From contig JANQFH010000021.1 in assembly GCA_028277945.1 (NCBI GenBank), positions 251,722-315,721 on the forward strand: a stretch of DNA of 64,000 nt. The letters run 5' to 3'. This DNA comes from Oligoflexia bacterium (GTDB lineage Bacteria > Bdellovibrionota_G > JANQFH01). This document shows positions 1-7,839 of the stretch, in pieces; positions within the stretch are counted from its first letter, which is position 1, and each line of letters starts with the position of its first letter. Both the position numbers and the translations under genes were made by a program. The notes under the pieces are model-generated. The model had not been told where the DNA came from, did not search any database, and saw only the letters and a program-made list of their open reading frames with translations.

Positions 1-513
1 CTGTGGCAAACTCGGCATGCTCGGATTTGTACTGGCATTGAAAGAGGCTGCTACAGATTCGATCTCCGTAGGCTCGCCTGTGTGTGGGGCATCATACTGG
101 CTCGTTTTTTCACCTAGCAACGAAAGAGCCGAGTGGCTTGGTAGCTGTGGATCATCCAAGAGCAGCTCTGCTAAGCTCTTGGGCTCGTTGATAAAGTTAT
201 CCTCTCTTGCTACATCGCCCGTGTTGTCGAGTGCCACCACTTCGATCGTAAAAGGGGGTAGTTGGATTTTACCGCCAGCCACGAGCCTCACCTTGGACAC
301 TAGGCTGCCGTCGACGCTCATCCCGTTGGCACTGTCTAAATCTTCAAGATAGAAATGACCATCCTGTTGGCTTATCTGTGCCTGTTGTCGCGAGATCATC
401 GGATGGTCTAGCGAGATATCGCAGCTGGGATCGCGACCCAGCGTCAGACCTGTGGCGACATGGTGCTGACAGAGGGTTTTTTCTTCTTGTTTTATAATCA
501 GCTGCAGTTGCAT
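1..513 (-). CDS. FHA-domain protein, partial (3' end outside window)
   Basis: Translating the minus strand from the ATG at 511-513 gives 171 codons with no stop before the window edge, so the C-terminus is missing. Residues about 15-90 are a forkhead-associated (FHA) domain: GRDPSCDI, then SRQQAQI, then LEDLDSANGMSVDG match the family's GR, SRxHA-like and NG positions. FHA domains bind phosphothreonine peptides. The rest is acidic and Ser/Pro-rich, with no membrane segment in the visible part. It starts 3 bases after the stop of the next FHA gene, so the two are surely co-transcribed. It is the third consecutive FHA protein downstream of tadC. Function beyond phosphopeptide binding is unknown. 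Confidence 0.85.
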   Translation of the reverse strand, partial: MQLQLIIKQEEKTLCQHHVATGLTLGRDPSCDISLDHPMISRQQAQISQQDGHFYLEDLDSANGMSVDGSLVSKVRLVAGGKIQLPPFTIEVVALDNTGDVAREDNFINEPKSLAELLLDDPQLPSHSALSLLGEKTSQYDAPHTGEPTEIESVAASFNASTNPSMPSLPQ

Positions 514-516
514 GGC

Positions 517-1599
517 CTATCTTGACTCCAGGAGTTTTGCCTGTGCTTCGGCGATCTTCTCGGTTGCCTTGCTTTGATACTCCGGCTCAAATCCATCACT
601 GAGCGCCACTACCTTTTCCCATTCATGGATAGCACGATCGTAGTAGAGGTTGGTAAACTCACGCAGGCCGGTATTGTAGTACTGTTGGATTAGATCACTA
701 AGGCGTTTCTTAGCCTCGGCCAATTTTGTCGTTGCACCCTCATGACCAGGCTGTAGCTGGAGTACCTCGCTAAATCCTCTGATTGCCGCTTTGTAATTGG
801 CAGCGTTCATAGCCTGTATAGCCTGAGAGTACTTCTGTCGGCTCAAGGATTGACGTTGTGACTCTGAAGTGGTGCCTTTTTTGATCACCGGCGCAGCGCC
901 ACTTTGTTGGTTTGCTTGAATGGAGGCCTGACGTACAATGGGTGTGTTTTTCTTTGTAAGCACCTTGACTGCAGCGGCATCGTTCGTTGGCAGAGAGGAT
1001 GTTGCTGCAGCATTGGGCTGTTCACCGTTTGGTAGCAGCAGCGGTAAAATCATAAGTAGGGCAATGACAATCAAAGCGGTGTAAATAGTCAGACGACGGA
1101 GATCGGGTAGGTTGCGGCCCTTCAAGCGTTGCTTGGCAAGAGCTTTTAGCGAAGGCCTGAGAAATTGTGGCAGCCGAAAACCACGCTGTGATATGAGCGG
1201 CATGTGAAAATCAGCCGAACGGGAACGGGTTGTATTGGGGTGGCCAAAACGAAAACGAAAGAGTGACTCGCCAATGCTAACCAGGTCACCATCTTTGAGC
1301 AACTTCTGTCGGATGCGTTTGCCGTTGATGTAGATGCCGTTTTTGCTCTGACGATCACGAATTTCATAGCTGCCATCACAGTTGCGCAGTATAGCGTGTT
1401 CACGGCTGACGTTGAGATCTGCAAGAATGATGTCGCACTCCTGTGCCCGACCGATGGATACACGTGGTCCCACCAAGACATACTCGCGCCCGGCATTAGG
1501 CCCCTTGAGGCTAAGGAGCATGCCACGATCGATTTGCAACCCTTGTGTGATGATGGTCTGGTCGTTTGCTTTCACGCTCTCTCGATGATGATCGCCCAT
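517..1599 (-). CDS. FHA-domain, single-pass membrane protein with TPR-like C-terminus
   Basis: 360 residues. An N-terminal FHA domain (about 27-115) shows VSIGRAQECDI, SREHAIL and SKNGIYING, all the usual phosphothreonine-binding positions. One hydrophobic segment follows at about 170-190. Residues about 255-355 are helical and Ala/Tyr-rich, with TPR-like repeats (for example NYKAAIRGFSEVLQLQPGHE), which suggests a protein-binding tail across the membrane. The start overlaps the upstream FHA/PAS gene by 28 bases and has only a weak ribosome site, so translational coupling is likely; a later start near residue 27 is possible. The order FHA-TM-TPR is seen; a scaffolding role is inferred. Confidence 0.85.
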   Translation of the reverse strand: MGDHHRESVKANDQTIITQGLQIDRGMLLSLKGPNAGREYVLVGPRVSIGRAQECDIILADLNVSREHAILRNCDGSYEIRDRQSKNGIYINGKRIRQKLLKDGDLVSIGESLFRFRFGHPNTTRSRSADFHMPLISQRGFRLPQFLRPSLKALAKQRLKGRNLPDLRRLTIYTALIVIALLMILPLLLPNGEQPNAAATSSLPTNDAAAVKVLTKKNTPIVRQASIQANQQSGAAPVIKKGTTSESQRQSLSRQKYSQAIQAMNAANYKAAIRGFSEVLQLQPGHEGATTKLAEAKKRLSDLIQQYYNTGLREFTNLYYDRAIHEWEKVVALSDGFEPEYQSKATEKIAEAQAKLLESR

Positions 1600-3056
1600 T
1601 TGAGCTGCTCAGGATCTTGCCTGATGGCATGCAGAGAGACCTGGTATGAAAAATCTCCATACTGCAAGCTCTTGACGATCATGCCCTCCTTGCCCATTTT
1701 TAGTTCGGCAATGCTCTCGACAAAAAATGTTCTTAAATAATCATCAGTTACAATTTTGTCGAGATCGCTTCCCAAGACGGTCTCTGGAGCCGCTTGAAGA
1801 AACGCTTGCGCTCTTTCATTAAGCGCAAGAATCGTGCCGGAACCATCGAGCAGAAGGGCGGCATCGGGAATGGCTGCAATCAGCCGGTCGAGTTCTTCAT
1901 CACTAGAGAAAGGGATATTATTATTAGTAGGTTGCACGAAAGATGGGGTGTGCAACTCGCCCTCTTTCAACCTTACAGCAGCGGCATTAACGGCGTCGAT
2001 CAGAGGACGTAGGGCGCTGATCGAACTGTGGCGCTCAATTCTCTCCACCTCGCCTCTAAAAAGCAGGCCAATCTTTTCAGCCACATAGGTGATAGGGGGA
2101 AGAGTAATCTGTCTCAGGCCGATAAAAAGTAGCAAGGAGGCAATGGCGACAAAGAGGAAGGATAGAAGCCAAATTTTCCGTACAGCCTCCATGGTGGTGA
2201 GGATGTTCTTTGGTGCAAAGAGTACTAAGGCAACGCCAATGGTTTCATACTCGCCAAGTTCGTCGTTGTAGCTGCGGATCGGTGTGGCAAAGCGATAGAG
2301 GCCACCTTTAAGCCGACTACTGGAAACGATCTCATCCTTACCCAGCTGCAGTGCTGCACGGCTGGTTTCGTCAGCGAGAACTTGGTTGAGTTTGTAGCTT
2401 GGTGCCAGCACTCGTGCCTTTTTATTGGCGATGAAGGCAGCAACCACACCCTCTTCGCCAAGTACGGTTTCTGTATCCAACAGGGTTTCATTGCCGCGGG
2501 CGAGCTCGCCTTTGTTCTTTTCAGCAAGGTAACGCGTGATATCGCGGGCACGCTTGAGGGAGATTGTCGTGACGTCTGCCTTAATCTTGTTGATGAAGAG
2601 TTTGGCGACGAGCAGATGATCGACAAGGAGAACGCCAACTAACAGCAGTAGGGCTTTGACTTTCCAGTCTACTGTTGGCAACAGTCCAGGAGTGTCATGG
2701 GTCCTCTTTGCACCGACATCGATATTACCACGAGTTTCATTGTGGCTTAGCTGTTGCGAGCCTACGGGATTAGCAACAAACTCCAAGATAAAATCGCCGA
2801 TGAAGATTCTATCTCCCGCTGTCAGCTCCTGCTCATCTACCTGCCGTCCGTTAACAATGGTACCGTTGGCACTACCCAGATCTTTGATGATCGCCTGATC
2901 GGGTTGTAGTCTGATCTCGGCGTGACGACGGGAGACCATGTGAGATTCAAGCTGGATTGTATTAGTGGCGTCCCGACCGATGACGAAGGTGCCCGTGCGC
3001 AGCTCAAAGAAACTGCCGCGGGCTGGGCCGCCGATAACTTTTAATCCGGTTGCCAT
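1572..3056 (-). CDS. FHA-domain membrane sensor with PAS domain
   Basis: 494 residues. The FHA domain at about 1-95 has FVIGRDATNTI, SRRHAEI and LGSANGTIVNGR. A first membrane helix lies at about 132-155, then about 130 residues that should be periplasmic, then a second helix at about 285-308 followed by a HAMP-length linker. Residues about 380-490 look like a PAS domain (LDRLIAAIPDAALLLDGSGTILALNERA). No kinase, GGDEF or other output domain follows: the protein ends with the PAS fold. It would therefore signal through protein contact, perhaps with the neighbouring FHA proteins. The start is well supported by AAAGGAAG just upstream. Confidence 0.85.
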   Translation of the reverse strand: MATGLKVIGGPARGSFFELRTGTFVIGRDATNTIQLESHMVSRRHAEIRLQPDQAIIKDLGSANGTIVNGRQVDEQELTAGDRIFIGDFILEFVANPVGSQQLSHNETRGNIDVGAKRTHDTPGLLPTVDWKVKALLLLVGVLLVDHLLVAKLFINKIKADVTTISLKRARDITRYLAEKNKGELARGNETLLDTETVLGEEGVVAAFIANKKARVLAPSYKLNQVLADETSRAALQLGKDEIVSSSRLKGGLYRFATPIRSYNDELGEYETIGVALVLFAPKNILTTMEAVRKIWLLSFLFVAIASLLLFIGLRQITLPPITYVAEKIGLLFRGEVERIERHSSISALRPLIDAVNAAAVRLKEGELHTPSFVQPTNNNIPFSSDEELDRLIAAIPDAALLLDGSGTILALNERAQAFLQAAPETVLGSDLDKIVTDDYLRTFFVESIAELKMGKEGMIVKSLQYGDFSYQVSLHAIRQDPEQLKWAIIIERA

Positions 3057-3071
3057 CTTCCTTTGCAGATT

Positions 3072-3461
3072 TTAACACGATATGGCTTTGTCGTCCGCAA
3101 CTGAGCGTATCTCCAGCTGATCTCCTGGCTGGGTTGAGGTGCGTGTGACAATGCCAGCAGGCAGCTCTAAGACCATGCAGGCTCGCCAGCAAATGCGGCT
3201 AAAGCGGTAGGGCCGCAAGTTCGACGCGGCCGCGATGACAACAAGGTCGCGGTTAAGGAACAGAACATCAATCGCAAACTTCATAAAAAAAGTGTGGATC
3301 CAGCGACATGAGGTTAGCAGCATGCCCTCACCTTGGGCCAAGTGCGCACGTCCCAACAGTCCTTGCATGCGTCCCAGATAACTTTTAGGAATCTCAGCGT
3401 TGTCAGCAAGCATCACTTGCCGACTGAGATTGTATATCTTTACCAACCTCTTAGAACTCAT
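3072..3461 (-). CDS. DUF192 family protein
   Basis: 130 codons counted from the ATG at 3461, which has a good GAAGGTGA ribosome site; the frame stays open further upstream but without such a site. Family features are plain: GLLGR, GEGMLL, CRWIHTFFMKFAIDVLFL and VLELPAGIV, the conserved core of DUF192 (about 120 residues). The biochemical role of the family is not established. It sits between tadC and the FHA genes on the same strand, with only short gaps, so it is probably part of that operon. No signal peptide is visible, although many family members are exported. Confidence 0.85.
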   Translation of the reverse strand: MSSKRLVKIYNLSRQVMLADNAEIPKSYLGRMQGLLGRAHLAQGEGMLLTSCRWIHTFFMKFAIDVLFLNRDLVVIAAASNLRPYRFSRICWRACMVLELPAGIVTRTSTQPGDQLEIRSVADDKAISC

Positions 3462-3602
3462 TTCACCTTCATTCTGCCATAGCGAGGACGGGCCCCAAAA
3501 CAATAATTCGACGAGCCATCCGCCGAAGGCTTGGCTGGACACGCCCTATAGAGGAGATGTTAGATGACAAAAGAAAGTACCAAACACCTAGTGGCTGAGA
3601 AT

Positions 3603-4550
3603 CTAGAAGGTGCCGGCGAGGCCATGCAGAAGAAATTTTACAATGAGCGGACCAATGACGATGATGAACACCGCTGGAAAGATACAAAAGATCATGGGAA
3701 AGAGGATGAGTTGTGACGCACGTGCGCCGGCAATCTCAGCCTTTTGAAAACGACTGGTGCGCAGAGAGTCTGCCTGCGCCCGTAGCACGGGTCCAATGCT
3801 GGCACCAAGCTGATCGGCTTGAATGAGAAGGGTTGTAAAGGAGTTGATCTCCTCCATCTGCAGTCTTGCTGCCAGGTGCCGTAGTGCATCGGCGCGCGAG
3901 GTGCCAAGGCTGATCTCTCCTAACATCACCTTGAGTTCTTCAATCAGTGGATTGGTCTTACTACGACTGGTCACTCGTTGGATAGCGGCAATAAAGTCTA
4001 GTCCGGCCTCTACGCTCAACGTCAGTAGGTCTATGGTGTAAGGCAGTGCCTGGAAGATGGCGCGCCGACGTTTCTTTTGCAGTTCTAATAGCCAAAACTC
4101 TGGGGCAAAGAAGCCGAGCAACGGCAAAAGTAGATAGGCGTAAGTAGGCATGGGTTTGCCGACGATGGTTGCTAGGTAGTGTGCAAGAGCGGGAAAGACA
4201 ATCATCATAACAATTTTAAAGGCGATAAATTCATCAGGGGTGATCTCTCGCTGTAGGTCTGCAGTGATAAGGCGTTTTGAACGTCTTTGTTTGTAGCGAT
4301 CGACCCAACTGCTCTTGATCGTTCGGATGCGTGTGGCCAACAGGGCAAGAGCGGGATGAAGTATTTTTAGCAATAGGATTTTGTTTTCACGAACGTTGTC
4401 ATCAACAACACCGAGCATTTTTTTGGCTGCGGAGAGTCTTGCATCTGGCATAAGGGCGTAAGCCAGCAAAGCCACAGCGATAAATACGCCGATCAAGATG
4501 ATAAGGTTCAGTGCTGGAGCGCTAAAGAGCGTGTTTATAATGGTATCCAT
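3603..4550 (-). CDS. tadC: Type II secretion/Tad inner-membrane platform protein TadC
   Basis: 315 residues with the T2SS F (GspF-like) architecture. One N-terminal membrane helix (about 12-32) is followed by a basic cytoplasmic stretch, two helices around 115-155, and a cytoplasmic domain containing FQALPYTIDLLTLSVEAGLDF and LRAQADSLRTSRFQKAE. The C-terminus (about 280-312) is very hydrophobic. That order matches TadC rather than the duplicated GspF. TadC forms the inner-membrane platform for assembly of Flp-type pili with TadA and TadB, which are not in this window. The start codon lies inside a dyad containing TATAAT (separate entry). Confidence 0.9.
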   Translation of the reverse strand: MDTIINTLFSAPALNLIILIGVFIAVALLAYALMPDARLSAAKKMLGVVDDNVRENKILLLKILHPALALLATRIRTIKSSWVDRYKQRRSKRLITADLQREITPDEFIAFKIVMMIVFPALAHYLATIVGKPMPTYAYLLLPLLGFFAPEFWLLELQKKRRRAIFQALPYTIDLLTLSVEAGLDFIAAIQRVTSRSKTNPLIEELKVMLGEISLGTSRADALRHLAARLQMEEINSFTTLLIQADQLGASIGPVLRAQADSLRTSRFQKAEIAGARASQLILFPMIFCIFPAVFIIVIGPLIVKFLLHGLAGTF

Positions 4551-4572
4551 ATCCGTATTATAGCGGATATGG
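4547..4572 (-). promoter_or_regulatory. 9-bp dyad with TATAAT loop at the tadC start
   Basis: CCATATCCG (4547-4555) and CGGATATGG (4564-4572) form a perfect inverted repeat with an 8-base loop. On the minus strand the loop holds TATAAT (4562-4557), and exactly 6 bases separate it from the tadC ATG at 4550. Transcription from this -10 would begin at or next to the start codon. No convincing -35 box is visible. It could be a leaderless promoter with an operator, or a start-codon hairpin in a longer message. Confidence 0.4.
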
Positions 4573-4628
4573 TGGCTGAAGTGGGCAGGAAATTTTCTCG
4601 CTTAGATTGTCTGTGAACTGCGAGAATG

Positions 4629-4668
4629 CCGTTGCGGATGGAGCTTTTGTATGGACCATCCGCAACGG
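4629..4668 (-). terminator. Strong hairpin after hsp20 (possible terminator)
   Basis: A perfect 13-bp inverted repeat, CCGTTGCGGATGG / CCATCCGCAACGG, with a 14-base loop starts 11 bases past the hsp20 stop. It sits where a transcription terminator for the minus-strand hsp20 would be. No T-run follows on either strand, so it may instead protect the 3' end of the message or work with Rho. Confidence 0.45.
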
Positions 4669-4679
4669 TATGTGAGAAC

Positions 4680-5126
4680 TTACTGTATCTTGATAGCGTG
4701 GGCTTTGTGCTCTGGTTTCTTATGCAGGGTCACTTCGAGCATGCCATCCTTGAATTTAGCATCGACGTTATCGGTGTCGATATTGCTCGGTAGTAAGAAG
4801 CTACGCGAAAAACTGCCGTAACGACTTTCAACACGGTGGTAGTCTTTTTTCTTCTCTTCGCTTTCTTGCTTACGCTCGCCACTGAGAATCAAGGTGTTCT
4901 CACGCAGTTCTAGATTGACATCGTCTTTGGTCAATCCAGGGAGCTCCGCCTTGACCACATAGGCGTCCTCAGTCTCGGCAATATCCACTGCTGGCGAGAA
5001 CTCACTGTCGGCCACCCCCAGGTCGCTGTCGAAGAAATCCGTGAGCCAGTCTCGATTCGGCCCAAGGGGTCGATGCAAGAAGCGATGCATGGGAAACCAG
5101 GGATCTCTACGTCTTATAAGTTTCAT
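4680..5126 (-). CDS. Small heat-shock protein, Hsp20/alpha-crystallin family
   Basis: 148 residues, a normal length for bacterial Hsp20. The alpha-crystallin domain spans about 42-140: VDIAETEDAYVVKAELPGLTKDDVNLEL, then YGSFSRSFLLPSNID, then AKFKDGMLEVTLHK with the conserved G-x-L motif. These ATP-independent cytoplasmic chaperones hold unfolding proteins for the DnaK and ClpB systems. The gene stands alone: an AGGAGG site lies 7 bases before ATG, the leader is about 70 bases, a promoter lies upstream and a hairpin downstream. The leader may fold as a heat-sensitive switch (separate entry). Confidence 0.93.
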   Translation of the reverse strand: MKLIRRRDPWFPMHRFLHRPLGPNRDWLTDFFDSDLGVADSEFSPAVDIAETEDAYVVKAELPGLTKDDVNLELRENTLILSGERKQESEEKKKDYHRVESRYGSFSRSFLLPSNIDTDNVDAKFKDGMLEVTLHKKPEHKAHAIKIQ

Positions 5127-5132
5127 CTCTCT

Positions 5133-5168
5133 ACCTCCTCTAAGATATAGATTAAAAAGGCTTAATCT
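5133..5168 (-). promoter_or_regulatory. Possible fourU-type RNA thermometer in hsp20 leader
   Basis: In the hsp20 leader the segment GCCUUUUU (5161-5154) can pair over its whole length with the ribosome site GAGGAGGU (5140-5133): two G-C, two A-U and four G-U pairs, with a 13-base loop. This hides the Shine-Dalgarno sequence through a weak, U-rich helix. A competing hairpin, AGATTAA/TTAATCT (5168-5162 with 5155-5149), would free it. The pairing is seen; temperature sensing is inferred from the known fourU elements of small heat-shock genes. Confidence 0.4.
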
Positions 5169-5202
5169 GTTTGGCCGCGATCCACTCTTCTGTTCAGGGG
5201 CA

Positions 5203-5230
5203 AAGATAAGCAGGGTCGGTCGGCTGTCAA
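5203..5230 (-). promoter_or_regulatory. hsp20 promoter (sigma70-like)
   Basis: On the minus strand TTGACA (5230-5225), a 16-base spacer and TATCTT (5208-5203) make a good housekeeping promoter. The start of transcription would be near 5196, giving a leader of about 70 bases to the hsp20 ATG. No CIRCE-type inverted repeat and no clear sigma32 pattern is present. Confidence 0.6.
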
Positions 5231-5319
5231 GGTGGTCGCCCGCTTAATTCCAGATCAACAAAGAAATCAAATGCTTGTGATGCTTTACTTCAAGCAGCAT
5301 TGCAGATAAAGAGGCGGTC

Positions 5320-7839
5320 GTGAGTCCTGCAAACTCCCAAGTTACGCCGATGATGCAACAGTACCTCGATATTAAGTCGGGGTATGCAGATTCCATCCTG
5401 TTTTTTCGCATGGGTGATTTTTACGAGATGTTTTTCACCGATGCCATTAAGGCGTCGAAAATTCTTGGTATTGCACTGACCTCACGAGACAAGAAGAGTG
5501 GTAACCCAGTCCCTATGTGTGGCGTGCCCTATCACAGTGCTGCTGGATATATCACCAAGCTTATTGAGCAGGGTCTACGCGTTGCTATTTGTGATCAGGT
5601 TGAAGATCCGCGCCTGGCTAAGGGTATCGTCAAACGGCAGGTGACGCGGATTGTGACTCCCGGCACCTGTATGGACAGCGACTCACTGCCTGCAGGAGAA
5701 GCTCATTATATAGGTGCCGTAACAACCGATGGCAAGGCCGTTGGCCTGGCTTACTGCGATATCGGCACAGGCGCTTTTTTTGCGACTGAACTGCAATATT
5801 TTGCGGACGTCGTGGATGCAGTTCGCTCCTTGCGATTACGTGAGCTCATAGCGCCAGAACAGGGTCTGAAAGATCTTTGGACCATGCTGCGGCAGGAAAT
5901 GCCGCGGTTAACGTTGCGCCATGAAGAGAGCATGCTGTTTCATCGAGCCCAGCAACAACTCCTAGAACACTTTGGCGTCCGTTCTATTGCGGGCTTGGGT
6001 ATGGGAGAGAGCCCTGCTGCAGCCGAGGCATCTGGCGCACTCATGGGTTATCTCAAACAGACACAACTCAGTTCCATGCAACACTTACAAGAGATCCGTC
6101 TTTACCGTCGTAGTGATAGCATGGTGATCGATGCGACAACCCGACGCAATCTTGAGCTGACTCAGACTCTCAGAGGAGACCAGGGAGAGGAGACGCTGTT
6201 CGCGGTACTTGACGACTGTAAAACGGCTATGGGCACAAGAATGCTTCGTGACTGGATGGAGCGGCCGTTGCTCGATGTCGATGCCATCAACCAACGTCTT
6301 GATGCCATTGCCGCGCTGTTGGCAGACCAGCAGCTTCACAGAGAATTAACAGGGCCTCTGAGCGAAGTTCAAGACATCCAACGCATTACCTCTCGTCTTG
6401 TTCTCGAACGTGGAACCCCAAGAGATCTCATTGGTCTACGCTCTTCGTTGGTTCAGGTGCGGACACTGCGTCAGCAGCTGGCACCTCTACATCACGAGTT
6501 CTATAGCAAGATCATAGATAGACTACATCCCATGACAGCCGTCGTCGATTTGATCAACAACAGTATAGTCGATAATCCGCCTGCTAGTTTGCAGGAGGAT
6601 GGTGGCGTCATTCGCGATGGTTACAACGCCGAGTTGGATGAGCTGCGGCAGCTGTTGCGCCAAGGTAAAGAGTGGATTGCCGCTCTTGAGAAAGAAGAGA
6701 GAGATCGTAGTGGCATTGCCAATCTGCGCGTGCGTTATAATCGAGTCTTTGGCTACTATATAGAGGTTACCAAGAGCAATCTCAGCTTGGTTCCAAGCGA
6801 CTATGAACGGAAGCAGACACTGGTCAATGCTGAGCGCTTCATTACCCCACAACTCAAAGTGCAAGAAGAGAAGATTCTTACCGCGACTGAGCGTATTAGC
6901 CAATTGGAGTTAGAGCTCTTTAAGGAGGTTACTAACCGGGTTGCTGCCCAACACAAGGAGTTGATGGAGGTGGCCACCGCAGTGGCAACCGTTGATGTCG
7001 TCTGTGCACTGGCTAAGGTGGCCTTAGAAAACAACTACTGCCGACCGGTTGTCGATAATAGCCAAAGTCTGCGCATTATTCAGGGGCGACACCCCATGGT
7101 GGAACGCTTTCAGATCGCTAACCGTTATGTGCCCAATGACGTTGTGATGGACAGTGAAGGCAGACAGATTTTGATCGTTACCGGTCCGAATATGGCGGGG
7201 AAGTCGACACTTCTACGGCAAATAGCCTTGACTCTGTTCATGGCGCAGATCGGCAGCTTTGTACCAGCAGCCGCCGCTGAGTTTGGTATCGTCGACCGTA
7301 TTTTTTCACGCATTGGTGCTTCCGATGATATTGCCATGGGACGCTCGACTTTTATGGTGGAGATGGAAGAGACGGCAAATATTTTACGCAATGCTACAGA
7401 AAGGAGTCTGTTGATTCTCGACGAGATCGGTCGTGGTACTTCAACCTATGATGGCCTTAGTATTGCCTGGGCAGTTATCGAGTATATTCATAATAGGATT
7501 TCGGCACGTACTCTATTTGCGACACACTATCATGCCTTGACCAGGTTGGAGGCACAGCTGGCACGGGTGCATAATGTGCATGTGGCAGTGCGAGAGCAAG
7601 GTGATGAGGTCATCTTTCTGCATCGCCTGTTGGATGGTGGCGTCAGTCGCAGTTACGGGATTACCGTTGGCCGATTGGCGGGGTTGCCGAAAGAGGTTGT
7701 CAAGCGCGCGGCTGTTGTCTTACGGGGTTTTGAGAAAGAGCGACACAGTGATGTAGGCGTTGACACATCGACAACTACGTCCAGCTCTGGTGGATTGCAA
7801 AAGCAAATCTCTCTGTTTCAGGACGATTCTTGCGTATAG
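5320..7839 (+). CDS. mutS: DNA mismatch repair ATPase MutS
   Basis: 839 residues with full MutS architecture. The mismatch-binding domain I has FFRMGDFYEMF (Phe-x-Glu wedge type) near residue 30. The clamp and lever domains follow, then the ATPase with Walker A GPNMAGKST (about 622-630), the STFMVEM signature, Walker B ILDEIGRGTSTYDG and THYH. The C-terminus ends LQKQISLFQ, which contains a QxSLF beta-clamp-binding motif. It recognises mispaired bases and starts methyl-independent or MutL-dependent repair. The start is GTG, chosen because the N-terminal TPMMQQYLDIK aligns at the usual place; an AGAGG site precedes it. Its stop overlaps the start of the kinase gene. Confidence 0.97.
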   Translation: MSPANSQVTPMMQQYLDIKSGYADSILFFRMGDFYEMFFTDAIKASKILGIALTSRDKKSGNPVPMCGVPYHSAAGYITKLIEQGLRVAICDQVEDPRLAKGIVKRQVTRIVTPGTCMDSDSLPAGEAHYIGAVTTDGKAVGLAYCDIGTGAFFATELQYFADVVDAVRSLRLRELIAPEQGLKDLWTMLRQEMPRLTLRHEESMLFHRAQQQLLEHFGVRSIAGLGMGESPAAAEASGALMGYLKQTQLSSMQHLQEIRLYRRSDSMVIDATTRRNLELTQTLRGDQGEETLFAVLDDCKTAMGTRMLRDWMERPLLDVDAINQRLDAIAALLADQQLHRELTGPLSEVQDIQRITSRLVLERGTPRDLIGLRSSLVQVRTLRQQLAPLHHEFYSKIIDRLHPMTAVVDLINNSIVDNPPASLQEDGGVIRDGYNAELDELRQLLRQGKEWIAALEKEERDRSGIANLRVRYNRVFGYYIEVTKSNLSLVPSDYERKQTLVNAERFITPQLKVQEEKILTATERISQLELELFKEVTNRVAAQHKELMEVATAVATVDVVCALAKVALENNYCRPVVDNSQSLRIIQGRHPMVERFQIANRYVPNDVVMDSEGRQILIVTGPNMAGKSTLLRQIALTLFMAQIGSFVPAAAAEFGIVDRIFSRIGASDDIAMGRSTFMVEMEETANILRNATERSLLILDEIGRGTSTYDGLSIAWAVIEYIHNRISARTLFATHYHALTRLEAQLARVHNVHVAVREQGDEVIFLHRLLDGGVSRSYGITVGRLAGLPKEVVKRAAVVLRGFEKERHSDVGVDTSTTTSSSGGLQKQISLFQDDSCV

